IMG/VR virus record: IMGVR_UViG_3300044712_000071
Coordinates: 1-60,528 of that record
Strand: one strand, 5' to 3'
Length of the DNA: 60,528 bases
Source: a virus
Shown: positions 26,920 to 36,021 of the stretch, piece after piece
How the letters are laid out: each line of letters begins with the position of its first letter
How positions within the stretch are numbered: position 1 is the first letter of the stretch
Notes under the pieces: generated by a model
The model's database searches: none
Told to the model about the DNA's origin: nothing
What the model saw: the letters and a program-made list of their open reading frames with translations, nothing else
Position numbers and translations under genes: made by a program

Positions 26920-27504
26920 TTACACCCTGTACGAGCAACCAAAATAAAATTCTGTTCCATTTAACAAGTTGGCTTGTGTTGGAAGTCCTGATACACCCGT
27001 GTTTGAAAACGCATGGAATCTTAAGTAAGTTGTGCCAGCTTCTGGACCTAAAATAGTTAAACTTCCACCACTGCCATAAGCTGATAAATTGTTAAAATAG
27101 CCGATAGTTGAATGCCCAAACCAACCTACAGTATTAGCTGCTGTAAACGGAAGTCCAAAAATTTGTAATGTTCCACTGCCACCAGAAACGGTTGAGCTTG
27201 CTTGAACACGCCCCCAGCATGTAACCATATTTCCAATTTTTGTATACCCACCTTGTTGCAAAGCGTACGTTAAAGTGCCGTTACCGCCAGCGCCTCCCAA
27301 AATTGGTGTCCAAGTACCTTCTTCATAATCATCTAACGTATTTGCATCAGCGCTTAATACTTGAGTAGCAGGAAATTGAATACCATTTAAAGCAAGGGTT
27401 TGTCCTGAAGCAATCTTAGAAGAAGTAATAGAGTTATTAGCTAAATCATCAGCAACAACAGCTCCGTTAGCAATACTATTTGTTACTATCTGACTAATCG
27501 GCAT
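26920..27504 (-). CDS. Tail fibre-like protein, 194 aa
   Basis: The N terminus has the repeat-rich fibre opening (NGAVVADDLANNSITSSKIA). The middle carries DDYEEGTWTPILGG, a marker common in phage and prophage tail proteins, followed by a compact beta domain. Likely a receptor-binding tip or short fibre. Confidence 0.7.
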   Translation of the reverse strand: MPISQIVTNSIANGAVVADDLANNSITSSKIASGQTLALNGIQFPATQVLSADANTLDDYEEGTWTPILGGAGGNGTLTYALQQGGYTKIGNMVTCWGRVQASSTVSGGSGTLQIFGLPFTAANTVGWFGHSTIGYFNNLSAYGSGGSLTILGPEAGTTYLRFHAFSNTGVSGLPTQANLLNGTEFYFGCSYRV

Positions 27505-27505
27505 A

Positions 27506-27787
27506 TTAAACTTCCTGTTCTGCTAGTCTTGCTTGAGCTTCAGCTTCCATTCTAGCTTGTCTTTCAGCAGCAGATTCAATATCAGCTGCCATTACGATAT
27601 CCTCTTTAGAACCTGTAATAGATTCTCCGTTAGATAGTTTACGTTGTACTTCTGCATTGACGATTTCATCAATAGCAATTCTGCAACGTTCATGTACTGC
27701 GTTATCAATCCAGTCTTGTGCTGATAATGATACTACGTGTAATGCCTTATCTTCGGCATCACTTAAAGTAATTGTGTAAGTTACCAT
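27506..27787 (-). CDS. Small fibre-cluster protein, 93 aa
   Basis: Starts MVTYTITLSDAEDKALHVVS and ends in an Ala/Glu-rich helix (ERQARMEAEAQARLAEQEV). It is a common small phage protein beside fibre genes, perhaps a chaperone. Tight spacing to both neighbours. Confidence 0.6.
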   Translation of the reverse strand: MVTYTITLSDAEDKALHVVSLSAQDWIDNAVHERCRIAIDEIVNAEVQRKLSNGESITGSKEDIVMAADIESAAERQARMEAEAQARLAEQEV

Positions 27788-27805
27788 TTTATTTCCTTTA
27801 AAATT

Positions 27806-28849
27806 TTAGCCTAAAAGATACCCTAAAAACGTTGAATAGCCACTACCGTCAACACTACTAGACCCTTCTATTTGTCTAACTGTTACGTAATCATTAGCAT
27901 TCAAAGAAAGTATTACACTAGTTTGTTGCTCTTTAAAATTTCCTGTTGAATTTTCAATTCTTAATTGGTAAGCACCATCAATTCCACTGCCTCGACCAAG
28001 AACTGTACCATTTCTTACAAAGTAAAAACGAATAACTGAACTAGTATTTGTCTGCAAATTTTTCATTGAAAAGAAATAAAGACCAGCTACAGGAGCTGTA
28101 AATCTACCTGAGCTAACGTTATAATGACTACCTCTGTTTACTGGAACGTCGTTATAAACAATATCGTTACCTACTGTATAAGCACCATTAGTTATCACAA
28201 AAAAGGCTGGTTGATTTGGCATTGTAATTTGCCCACCAGAATTTATTTTAAGGCGATTTAAATTAGAAGGAGTAATTACAAATTCACCGTTTGAACCTGT
28301 TTCGGTAGTATTTAATGAACCAATTAATATATCCGCAGAAGTAGTAGTTAGGGATGCCGAAACACCTCCTGCACTTTTAAATCCTAAAGACGTATAACCA
28401 CCAGAACCCGACTCAACTAGTAATCCTTTTGTATCAGTAATTATATGTGCTTTTGAAGTTGGGTTAGTAGTACCAACACCTAAGTTGCCACTAGTATTCC
28501 AAAAAGGACCACCTGTACTTAGGTCAGCAGGAATAACCGCACCATTTTGAATCTGCGCTGTACCTACAGTACCTTGTCCTGGCTGAATCACCTGAGTAAT
28601 AGGACTAGTGTAATACACATAAATATTATTAGTACCGCTTGGTGGCGCACCATCAAACGTAATTGTATTACCAGATACAGTAAATGCTGATCCTGGATTC
28701 TGAGGTACGTTCTCAATAGTAACCTGTACCTGAGCTACTGAAGCAACAGGGCGGGATAAAGTAAAAGCAGTTGTTGAGCCATTACCACTAAAGTAATCTA
28801 CAACAGGGGAGAACCCCTGAGTAGTAGGGGTATTACCGATATAACTCAT
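27806..28849 (-). CDS. Modular tail fibre with C1q-like tip
   Basis: 347 residues. Residues 1-85 (MSYIGNTPTTQGFSPVVDYF) match the attachment module of the fibre at 25401-26627. A shared linker (GAVIPADLSTGGPFW) follows. The C-terminal 130 residues (from PAFFVITNGAYTV through GRFTAPVAGLYFFSM to YSTFLGYLL) have the C1q/TNF-like jelly-roll pattern used as a trimeric binding head. Probably an adhesin for host surface recognition. Confidence 0.75.
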   Translation of the reverse strand: MSYIGNTPTTQGFSPVVDYFSGNGSTTAFTLSRPVASVAQVQVTIENVPQNPGSAFTVSGNTITFDGAPPSGTNNIYVYYTSPITQVIQPGQGTVGTAQIQNGAVIPADLSTGGPFWNTSGNLGVGTTNPTSKAHIITDTKGLLVESGSGGYTSLGFKSAGGVSASLTTTSADILIGSLNTTETGSNGEFVITPSNLNRLKINSGGQITMPNQPAFFVITNGAYTVGNDIVYNDVPVNRGSHYNVSSGRFTAPVAGLYFFSMKNLQTNTSSVIRFYFVRNGTVLGRGSGIDGAYQLRIENSTGNFKEQQTSVILSLNANDYVTVRQIEGSSSVDGSGYSTFLGYLLG

Positions 28850-28858
28850 AATACCTCC

Positions 28859-29185
28859 TTAAGATATATTTAGTACTGATGTAACCGTATCAACAGAAGA
28901 TGCTGCAGAGCTAACTACTCTAAGAGCATCTCCCGCAATTAAAACAACTTTTTGATCTCCACCAACAATAACCAAAGAACCACCTACAGGTACTGTTGCA
29001 CCTCTAATGAGATAATAATTTACTGAAGAACGAGTAATGTAAGCATCTACAGATACTGGTGCTGTTGTTGTATTTGAACAAGACATACCAATAACAGTAG
29101 TTTGTACTCCTGAACCTACAGTAACAACAGTAGCTGCTGATGTTCCTACATCTTTATTTACATACGATGTGAATGTATTTGCCAT
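28859..29185 (-). CDS. Small virion protein candidate, 108 aa
   Basis: Beta-rich, Val/Thr/Ser-rich protein (MANTFTSYVNKDVGTSAATV, then VPVGGSLVIVGGDQKVVL). Similar small proteins sit near fibre genes in aquatic podoviruses and may decorate the tail or fibre. No motif with known activity. Confidence 0.6.
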   Translation of the reverse strand: MANTFTSYVNKDVGTSAATVVTVGSGVQTTVIGMSCSNTTTAPVSVDAYITRSSVNYYLIRGATVPVGGSLVIVGGDQKVVLIAGDALRVVSSAASSVDTVTSVLNIS

Positions 29186-29195
29186 ATATTTTTCC

Positions 29196-31613
29196 TTAAC
29201 CTAAAGCAATTGCAAGAGCTACTGCTGTACCTGCTGGGTCTGCATCAACTGTTACTGTAGCCCAAGCACTGTTTGTTCCATCTGTTGTTAAATATTTACC
29301 TGAGTTACCAGACATTGAAGGTAATACTTTACCATCATCTAAGCTAGTAATCCATGAAGGATCAGCATAACTTCCTGTAGTAACTACACCATTAGTAACT
29401 GTCCCTGCGTTACCGCTAATAGAGCCAGTAATAGTAGAACTAAATGTTTTAGTTCCTGATATTGTTTGATCACCACTTAACTTTACAACTGTACTATCTG
29501 AAGCGTATCCCGCAGAAGCATGATTACCCCAGCCATATGCAGTGTTCCAGTTAGCAGAGTTATTAGTGGTTGAGTACCAAGAAGAAGCTACATAAATAGG
29601 ATCTGTTTCGGTATAACTAGTTAGATACCCCGCTGTGGCATGGTTGCCCCATCCGTAAGCTGTATTCCAATTAGCTGAATTGTTTGTTGTTGAATACCAG
29701 CTAGATGCTACATAAACAGGATCTGTTTCTGTTTGAATAGCAGTATCTGCCTTAGCACCTTGTGCTGCTGTAGCATAAGCAGTACTATTAGTAGTTGCTG
29801 CTGTGCCTAAACCTAAAGAAGTTCTTGCTGTAGCTGGTGATTGGTTAACCCAAAGATTAGAACCATTACGAACTAAGAAATCATTTTGAGCAACACCAGA
29901 AATAGCTACATCGTGAATCTCATCTAGTTCATATCCATTTTGAATACGTGTTTGAATAGAACCTTGAGTAGCATGCACTCTAGTAACAATACCAACATAC
30001 ACTAAATGATTAGGTGCTGATGGTTTTGTTTGTGTATATCCACCAGCTACTGTAGGGCTAAGGTAAACAATACCGCCTTCAGTTAACCCTAAAGTATTTA
30101 ATCCAGATACAACTCCTGAAATAGTTACATAACCATTTTGATTGTTAGGTATATCAGCAGTAACCATACCAAAGGTTTGTGCTGAGGTAGCATCACTAGT
30201 AGCTAATGCTCTAAGCACTAGCATTTTATTACCAGAAGCACCACCAGAATAAACAACAGTACCTTTAGTTAAAGTAGAACCTGTTTCATTTCTTACTGAA
30301 GCTACTAAAGTAGATGCAGGAGAATCAGCTGATACTATTACATCAATAGAAGTACCTGTAGGAGTAATTAAAAGACTAGCATCACTAGAAGTGATTGTTT
30401 GGATAGCAGTATCTGCTTTAGTACCTTGAGCAGCAGTAGCGTAAGCTGTACTGTCAGTAGTTGCTGCTGTACCTAATCCAAGATTAGTTCTTGCAGTAGC
30501 TACGTTTGTTAAATCACTTAAGTTACTTGTCTTTAATAAATAATCAGCACCAGATACATAAGCTGCTACCCAAGCAGAGCCTGTGTATACCTTCATAATT
30601 CCTAATGTGGAATTAAAGTATAAAGCACCTGCTACAAGAGCATTACCATCATTATCTAATGTTGGGTCTGTTGTTTTAGTACCTAGGTATCTATCATCAA
30701 AATTATCATAAGCTGTAAGTGTAGCATCACGAGCTGCTTCTGCTGAAGCTTGAGCTGCTTGAGCTGCATTACGAGCTGCTATTGCCCCCGCTTCTGCTGT
30801 TTCAGCATTAGTCTCGGCTGTCTCAGCACCTGCACGAGCAGTCTCTGCATTAGTCTCAGCTAACTCTGCTGCTACTTGAGCCGCAAGAGCTGCATCACGA
30901 GCTGCTTCCGCATTAGTCTCTGCAGTTTCAGCGTTAGTCTCAGCTAATTCTGCTGCTGTCTTTGCTGTTTGAGCTGCTATTTTATATGTGTTTGCTAAAT
31001 CTCTGGCAGCTTCTGCAGCTGCTTGAGCTGCTTCAGCGTTTACTTCAGCTAACTCAGCATTTGTTTCCGCAGTTTCTGCATTAGTTTCTGCAACAAGAGC
31101 CGCATTGCGAGCCGCTTCAGCTGCTGCCTGAGCAGCTTCCGCATTAGCCTCTGCTGTCTCTGCGTTTGTTTCGGCTGTTTCTGCATTAGTCTCTGCAGTT
31201 TCTGCTCTTGACTGAGCTAACTCTGCAGCTGTCTTAGCAGCTTCTGCAGCTATCTTATAAGTATTTGCTAGGTTTCTTGCTGCTTCTGCTGCGGCTTGAG
31301 CTGCTTCAGCATTAGTCTCAGCAGTCTCTGCATTAGTTTCAGCAGTCTCAGCATTTGTCTCTGCTAACTCTGCATTAGCTTCTGCTTGTTCAGCAGCTAC
31401 TTTTGCGGCTAAAGCTTCATCTCTATATTGTTTTGCTAATAGGGCAGCTTGTTCTGCTCTACTTAGCGTATTATATTCTTGGCTAGGTGTTTGGTCTTCA
31501 TAGACACCACCAGTAGTATTACCTTCGTAAATACCACCTTCGCCATTATATCCTTCGTAGTTGCCTCCAGTAGGATTACTTAAGTAAATTCCGCTAGAAT
31601 TATTATAAGCCAT
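29196..31613 (-). CDS. Long coiled-coil tail fibre, 805 aa
   Basis: Residues 1-45 are a Gly/Tyr-rich attachment segment. About residues 45-300 form a very long Ala-rich coiled coil of seven-residue units (AETNAET and variants), which makes a stiff trimeric rod. The rest is a fibre body with beta repeats, including two copies of the unit SSWYSTTNNSANWNTAYGWG followed by NHA and AGY. It is probably the main tail fibre, encoded directly after the adaptor gene. The repeats make it a likely site of length change by slippage or recombination. Confidence 0.85.
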   Translation of the reverse strand: MAYNNSSGIYLSNPTGGNYEGYNGEGGIYEGNTTGGVYEDQTPSQEYNTLSRAEQAALLAKQYRDEALAAKVAAEQAEANAELAETNAETAETNAETAETNAEAAQAAAEAARNLANTYKIAAEAAKTAAELAQSRAETAETNAETAETNAETAEANAEAAQAAAEAARNAALVAETNAETAETNAELAEVNAEAAQAAAEAARDLANTYKIAAQTAKTAAELAETNAETAETNAEAARDAALAAQVAAELAETNAETARAGAETAETNAETAEAGAIAARNAAQAAQASAEAARDATLTAYDNFDDRYLGTKTTDPTLDNDGNALVAGALYFNSTLGIMKVYTGSAWVAAYVSGADYLLKTSNLSDLTNVATARTNLGLGTAATTDSTAYATAAQGTKADTAIQTITSSDASLLITPTGTSIDVIVSADSPASTLVASVRNETGSTLTKGTVVYSGGASGNKMLVLRALATSDATSAQTFGMVTADIPNNQNGYVTISGVVSGLNTLGLTEGGIVYLSPTVAGGYTQTKPSAPNHLVYVGIVTRVHATQGSIQTRIQNGYELDEIHDVAISGVAQNDFLVRNGSNLWVNQSPATARTSLGLGTAATTNSTAYATAAQGAKADTAIQTETDPVYVASSWYSTTNNSANWNTAYGWGNHATAGYLTSYTETDPIYVASSWYSTTNNSANWNTAYGWGNHASAGYASDSTVVKLSGDQTISGTKTFSSTITGSISGNAGTVTNGVVTTGSYADPSWITSLDDGKVLPSMSGNSGKYLTTDGTNSAWATVTVDADPAGTAVALAIALG
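30715..31480 (-). repeat. Degenerate heptad-coding repeat region
   Basis: DNA encoding the Ala/Glu/Thr/Asn heptads of the long fibre (GCAGAAACTAACGCT-like units with many synonymous changes). It is a protein-level repeat, not a CRISPR or mobile element. Confidence 0.85.
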
Positions 31614-31623
31614 AAGTTACTCC

Positions 31624-32481
31624 TTAGATTAAGCCACGAGAATTAAAGTTTGTTTGTACGTTACCACCTAATGCTCTACGATATTTTTCTTCTTTATTTA
31701 AATTAGCCAATGTATCAAGGAACATTTTATTGTACTTAACCATCATAGCATCATCTTGAAGATAAGCACCTACGTTAAAAAGAGCACCCCATAAGAGTAG
31801 TCTTTCGTTATTTTCTTTTAACCAGTTTTGTACTTCTTTACCTGTAAAGTATTTAGTTACATATGATTGACCAGCAGGAACATCTGCTACATTGTTGTAA
31901 GCAGCAGTAGAAGTTACATACAAAGGAGTTCCTAGGGTAGAATTAGATACATCAAAGAAAGGTTGTAATGCATCAGAAGTACCCATCTCATAGTTCTCTT
32001 TAATAACTAAATAAGTAGCATTTAAAGGAGCTAATCTTCTGTAATAATGAATTTCAATAATTTGCCCCTCTTCTAATTGAGGGTGAATACAAATATTGTT
32101 TCCTCTTCTAACCCAATTGTATCTGCTATATTTATCAGAATAGGAATCAAAGAAAGTTCTTTCATCTGTGTATTCTTGAAACACAATTGATTCTTTATTA
32201 GTAGAAGGAGCTTGTCTAATATAAACAAACTGAATTAAGTCTTCTGGAATAGGAATAATAGAATATTTGTTTTCGTCAGTTGTAACACTACCAGCGTTAT
32301 CAAGAGAAGTAATTGTGTAAGTAACAGTCTTTTCTAAAGGAGGAATGCGAAGAGTTCTGTAAATCTCATCCGCTGAATAGTCTAAGCAGTCTTGAATGAC
32401 GCTTGTCGGAATAGTAGCTTCCAAGGGCTTGTTCGCCCAGTCACGTACCTTTGTAACTAGAGCATCATATTTAGCTGCCAT
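31624..32481 (-). CDS. Head-tail adaptor (gp4/tail tubular A-like)
   Basis: 285 residues. The helical start (KYDALVTKVRDWANKPLEAT, then IQDCLDYSADEIYRTLRIPP) followed by strands (IPIPEDLIQFVYIRQ, IIEIHYYRRLAPL) matches the adaptor proteins that bind the portal in P22- and T7-like phages and connect it to the nozzle. It lies between capsid and fibre genes, as expected for a connector. Assignment rests on pattern and position. Confidence 0.7.
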   Translation of the reverse strand: MAAKYDALVTKVRDWANKPLEATIPTSVIQDCLDYSADEIYRTLRIPPLEKTVTYTITSLDNAGSVTTDENKYSIIPIPEDLIQFVYIRQAPSTNKESIVFQEYTDERTFFDSYSDKYSRYNWVRRGNNICIHPQLEEGQIIEIHYYRRLAPLNATYLVIKENYEMGTSDALQPFFDVSNSTLGTPLYVTSTAAYNNVADVPAGQSYVTKYFTGKEVQNWLKENNERLLLWGALFNVGAYLQDDAMMVKYNKMFLDTLANLNKEEKYRRALGGNVQTNFNSRGLI

Positions 32482-32490
32482 ATTAGTTCC

Positions 32491-32826
32491 TTAATAAAAT
32501 GTTTTACTATTAACAATAGTATTTGTTAATAACTCTGGGTAATCTGTTTTTATAATTTGTTTTACTCTTTTAATAAGAGCAGGATTACTCATGAAGTCGT
32601 TACTATGAATATCAATCTGATACTTAGTTAATATATCGATTGCTACAATATCGGGAATAATACAGAACGATCTGTATTGTTTGCTTCCACCGAAGTATTG
32701 GTTGGCTTCACGACTTTCAGCCGCAAAGTCCTTATATGCTTGAACATCTTGTTCTAAGCGAAAATCATTTTTACTTTCCTTAACAGTAAAACTATAAGGA
32801 TTGTATTCTTGTGATTTGTATTCCAT
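32491..32826 (-). CDS. Hypothetical structural-block protein, 111 aa
   Basis: Hydrophilic, with Tyr- and Phe-rich N terminus and an Ile/Val-rich middle (FCIIPDIVAIDILTKYQIDI). It sits between capsid and adaptor genes, where head-completion proteins are usually encoded. No recognised domain. Confidence 0.65.
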   Translation of the reverse strand: MEYKSQEYNPYSFTVKESKNDFRLEQDVQAYKDFAAESREANQYFGGSKQYRSFCIIPDIVAIDILTKYQIDIHSNDFMSNPALIKRVKQIIKTDYPELLTNTIVNSKTFY

Positions 32827-32850
32827 AATTAGTGTGTCCTCCGTTGTTCT

Positions 32851-33099
32851 TTACCTATTTGAAAAGATAACTTGTAACTCTCCATGGTCAGATAAACGAC
32901 CATATTCGTATAGAATGTTTGTTCCATTATATTGTGGAATGCTTGTAACGCTAGTACCTGCGTAATCAACACGAGTAATACGACCTTGTTTCAGAATACC
33001 ATTTGTTGTAGTATAAGGTGTTGTATAAATAATAATTTCCGTGTTCTCAGATACAAGTGTAATATTTTTATCAGCAGCTGTGATTCTTAAATAAGACAT
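32851..33099 (-). CDS. Hypothetical structural-block protein, 82 aa
   Basis: Beta-rich small protein (ITLVSENTEIIIYTTPYTTT) directly downstream of the capsid gene. It could be a head decoration or completion protein by position. No motif recognised. Confidence 0.65.
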   Translation of the reverse strand: MSYLRITAADKNITLVSENTEIIIYTTPYTTTNGILKQGRITRVDYAGTSVTSIPQYNGTNILYEYGRLSDHGELQVIFSNR

Positions 33100-33118
33100 A
33101 TTTTTCCTCGAATTTAAT

Positions 33119-33144
33119 AAGGAGAGAGAATTACCTCTCCCCTT
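33119..33144 (-). terminator. Hairpin after the major capsid gene
   Basis: AAGGAGAGAG and CTCTCCCCTT form a ten-pair stem with one mismatch, in the 65-base gap after the capsid gene. The following minus-strand sequence is AT-rich without a real T-run. It may partly terminate transcription or protect the capsid mRNA end. Confidence 0.5.
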
Positions 33145-33164
33145 ATAGGTTACTTAATTTTTAA

Positions 33165-34187
33165 TTAAGCGCCAGTACCTACGATTAGACCACAACCTTT
33201 TGGATTGCGGCACTCTAAAGTACCTTCTTCGATCAATTGACCGATGATAGAGTCACCTAATTGACCCAAGTCAACTTCTTGCATTGGACGCAAAGAAGCA
33301 TAGTTGAACCACATTGGATCGTAAACCAATACTGATGTATCAGCGTTAGTACCAAGACCCATAATGTAGTTAGGAACAACCATAACATCACCGAAATCTG
33401 ATTCGTAGATTTCTACTGATTGACGTAGCTTGCCGCTCTCGTCGATGTTACGACGTACGTTTGAGCCAGCAGCTTGTGCCTTAGCAGAAAACTGACGACG
33501 AACCTTTGGTGAAGCCATTAGTTTAGTTGCCTTACCACCGTTCTGGTAGATCTCTTGCATTACTTGGTCAACATGAGATAGCTCTAGTGAACCCAAGTTA
33601 GCATCAGCTGAACCACGAGTAATTGTACCAGCATCGCCAATACCTTTAGTTGTAGGAGCTGTGTAAGCACCTGAAGCACCAGCGTTAACTACTACTTGGT
33701 TAGCCCAAGCTTGGTAGCCACCGAAAGTACGTGTGCCTGAACCGTTTGAATCGTTCCATGAACCAACCATGTCGAACTCAACGTCACGACGTAGTTCTGT
33801 ACCACGTTTCTTCAACTGATATGCGTATTCGTCAGCAACACCAGCTTGATCCACAGCACGCTTAGTACCAGTAACAGTAACAGTCTTGCTGTTAATCTGT
33901 GTGTAGTTACCTAAACGAGTACGGATTGGTTCGTTAGCTTGAGCAGTTGCTACTGTTGAGTAGCTTACGCCTTCAGCTACAGCACCTGAAGTAGGTGAAG
34001 CTAATTCGTCAGTTTGCCACTCGTGCAATACTGCAGTTGCTTTTGTCTTACCGATAGATGACAAGAAAGGAGTCTCGTCACGGCTAATCATTGAAATAAA
34101 GTTTGCTAGATCTTCACGCTCTGAAGCGTTTACTGATGCAGCGCCAGCAGCGGCTTTAGGACCGCCTGTTGCGAATGTACGTGCCAT
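33165..34187 (-). CDS. Major capsid protein, DUF5309/SU10-like
   Basis: 340 residues. The N terminus (NASEREDLANFISMISRDET followed by PFLSSIG and a WQTDEL motif) and later segments (SGTRTFGGYQAWANQV, then SPKVRRQFSAKAQ and FGDVMVVPN) match the HK97-fold capsid family seen in SU10-like and many aquatic podoviruses. It forms the icosahedral head. It follows a scaffold-like gene and has a hairpin after it, consistent with high expression. Codon use leans to C- and G-ending codons more than neighbours, as in strongly expressed genes. Confidence 0.88.
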   Translation of the reverse strand: MARTFATGGPKAAAGAASVNASEREDLANFISMISRDETPFLSSIGKTKATAVLHEWQTDELASPTSGAVAEGVSYSTVATAQANEPIRTRLGNYTQINSKTVTVTGTKRAVDQAGVADEYAYQLKKRGTELRRDVEFDMVGSWNDSNGSGTRTFGGYQAWANQVVVNAGASGAYTAPTTKGIGDAGTITRGSADANLGSLELSHVDQVMQEIYQNGGKATKLMASPKVRRQFSAKAQAAGSNVRRNIDESGKLRQSVEIYESDFGDVMVVPNYIMGLGTNADTSVLVYDPMWFNYASLRPMQEVDLGQLGDSIIGQLIEEGTLECRNPKGCGLIVGTGA

Positions 34188-34223
34188 ATTAAATATTCTC
34201 CAAAAGAATTGTTTTTAAAATTA

Positions 34224-35366
34224 TTATAGTTTCTTGGATATCGAAGAAAGATTCTTTAAGAAATCAATTTGATCTCTTTCTGAACCTTCACCAGTTAAAA
34301 CTTTAGCTCTCATTGATTTTGTTTTAGTTGCTTTAACATCATCAATCGATTTACCTTTCTTTACAGGTATCGACTTTTTAGTTGGAGCAGCCTTGCGTTT
34401 CTCAGCACCTTTGTCTTTAGCGGTTTTGAGTAAACGATAATCATTTAAGACTTTAATTACTTTAGCATCGTAGATATTGTTCAATAGTTCCTCTGGGAGT
34501 CCTTCATTAAGAGCGAACTCTCTAATTTCCTTTGCTACCTTCTCGTTAAAGTCAGGCATATAATTAGGAATATCTTCTTGGAACTTCTCAAGCAATTGTT
34601 GCTGTACTTGTGCTTGCTCTTGGCGAAGCTTCTCAGCAACTGCTTTGATTTGTGATTCACGCTGGTTACGTACTTCCCAGTACTTTGCCTGCGCTTCTTC
34701 TACTTGATCTCGTAATTCACGAGCAGTGTAGGTATCACCATCATCTCTAGCCTTCTGCAGTTCGGCATTAAGTTTGTGGTATTCACCTGCTAGTTTAGTT
34801 TCTTCCGATGTAAGTGTGTCATGTAAGGAAGCACCTAACTCTACTAACTCGTTAAGTTTTTCTGTTCTTTCAACCTCGATTTGCTTTTTAAGCTCACCAA
34901 GTTCTCGCCCTTTTTGAGATAGATGTTGATCAGTGGAATAACCTTTACGTACTTCTTCAAGAGTTACGTATTCAATCTTACCATCAACCTTGATAGGAAT
35001 TCTATATTCCCAGTCGATATCTTCTTCGGAAGGCATGTCAGCATCTTGGGTAGACGTATCATCCTCATCTGCATCTTCTTCTGAATTATCTTCTTCGTTT
35101 TCTTCCTCATCTACATCAGCAGATTCTTCATCGTTCTCTTCGGGGTCTTCTTCTTCCGATGAATCATCTGGAGTCGGGTCGCTACTATCGTCATCTTCTG
35201 GTAGAGATTCTTCTGGCAATCCTAGCTTATCACGCATAGGAGAGTTACGTAGAATGTCATCGAGACTCTTCGCTTCTGACTCTGAGTTAGTATATCCGTC
35301 ATCCACGATTTCAGGATTTGACTCCGTAATATCGGTTCGGGTAGAGAGATCTGGTACTGTACTCAT
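34224..35366 (-). CDS. Scaffolding protein candidate
   Basis: 380 residues with an extremely acidic N-terminal third (about residues 55-115, runs of Glu, Asp and Ser), then a long charged coiled coil (about 165-265) and a basic C-terminal tail (AEKRKAAPTKKSIPVKKGKS). Acidic plus helical with a basic end is the usual build of scaffolding proteins that guide capsid assembly. It is directly upstream of the capsid gene. Confidence 0.75.
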   Translation of the reverse strand: MSTVPDLSTRTDITESNPEIVDDGYTNSESEAKSLDDILRNSPMRDKLGLPEESLPEDDDSSDPTPDDSSEEEDPEENDEESADVDEEENEEDNSEEDADEDDTSTQDADMPSEEDIDWEYRIPIKVDGKIEYVTLEEVRKGYSTDQHLSQKGRELGELKKQIEVERTEKLNELVELGASLHDTLTSEETKLAGEYHKLNAELQKARDDGDTYTARELRDQVEEAQAKYWEVRNQRESQIKAVAEKLRQEQAQVQQQLLEKFQEDIPNYMPDFNEKVAKEIREFALNEGLPEELLNNIYDAKVIKVLNDYRLLKTAKDKGAEKRKAAPTKKSIPVKKGKSIDDVKATKTKSMRAKVLTGEGSERDQIDFLKNLSSISKKL

Positions 35367-35390
35367 AATTTATTTGTCCTTTGTGTCCTG

Positions 35391-35624
35391 TTAAGCAGCT
35401 TTTTTAGCTGTTGAAACCTTAGGAGCAACTTCTTTAGTTTTCTCCTTAGGTGAATTTTGTTCTTGTAATGCCTTAATTTCGGCAATAGCCATACTTACAT
35501 AATGGAATGTAGGGGCATGTAGTCGTGCTCGACCATCTGCAATACTGATTTCATTAAGTAAAGCTACTTGAGTTTTCGATAAGTTTTCAATAGCTTTTGT
35601 GTATACATCTTTATTGTTCATCAT
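35391..35624 (-). CDS. Small head-module protein, 77 aa
   Basis: Helical protein starting MMNNKDVYTKAIENLSKTQV, ending in a Lys-rich tail (KVSTAKKAA). Its start lies within the end of the previous gene. It sits between portal and scaffold genes. Function unknown. Confidence 0.6.
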   Translation of the reverse strand: MMNNKDVYTKAIENLSKTQVALLNEISIADGRARLHAPTFHYVSMAIAEIKALQEQNSPKEKTKEVAPKVSTAKKAA

Positions 35625-35961
35625 CAACTTTCTCTTCTTTTTGTTGGATGTAAGCAGCGTTCTTACCGAATTGCTCGATTTGAACTAATCTTTCTTTGAC
35701 ACTACCTAATGCCATAGCTACATGGTATAGGTACTCACGTTCTTTTGTGCAATGCGGTTCTGTCTTTAACCATTGAACAAATAGTTCGGTTAAGATATCC
35801 GCATAAGCATCAGAGAAAAACTGCTCTCTGTCTTGTTTAGCAAATGAAGCTCGTGTTAAAGCGAACTGTGCATCTCTAAACGGGTTTACTTTCATTTCAC
35901 CATCTTCATGGTCTACCTTTGGTTTGACTTTTTCTTCAAACCGTTTCTTATACTTTTCCAT
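35611..35961 (-). CDS. Head-module hypothetical protein, 116 aa
   Basis: Basic N terminus (MEKYKKRFEEKVKPKVDHED) and a helical body with an acidic C terminus. It follows the portal gene. No domain recognised; position suggests a role in head assembly. Confidence 0.6.
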   Translation of the reverse strand: MEKYKKRFEEKVKPKVDHEDGEMKVNPFRDAQFALTRASFAKQDREQFFSDAYADILTELFVQWLKTEPHCTKEREYLYHVAMALGSVKERLVQIEQFGKNAAYIQQKEEKVDDEQ

Positions 35962-36021
35962 AATCCTCTTCTTGAGTTGTGTATAAGTAATAGACAGGGA
36001 GATATTTCACTCCCTATCTGT

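Noticed and set aside
30715-31480. Regular repeats considered as a CRISPR array or variable retroelement target
   Set aside because: The repeats are in-frame coiled-coil heptads with synonymous variation, no spacers, and no reverse transcriptase gene is present.
34990-35394. Ser-rich open frame opposite the scaffold candidate
   Set aside because: Ser-rich because the sense strand has Glu/Asp codons; no ribosome site or domain.
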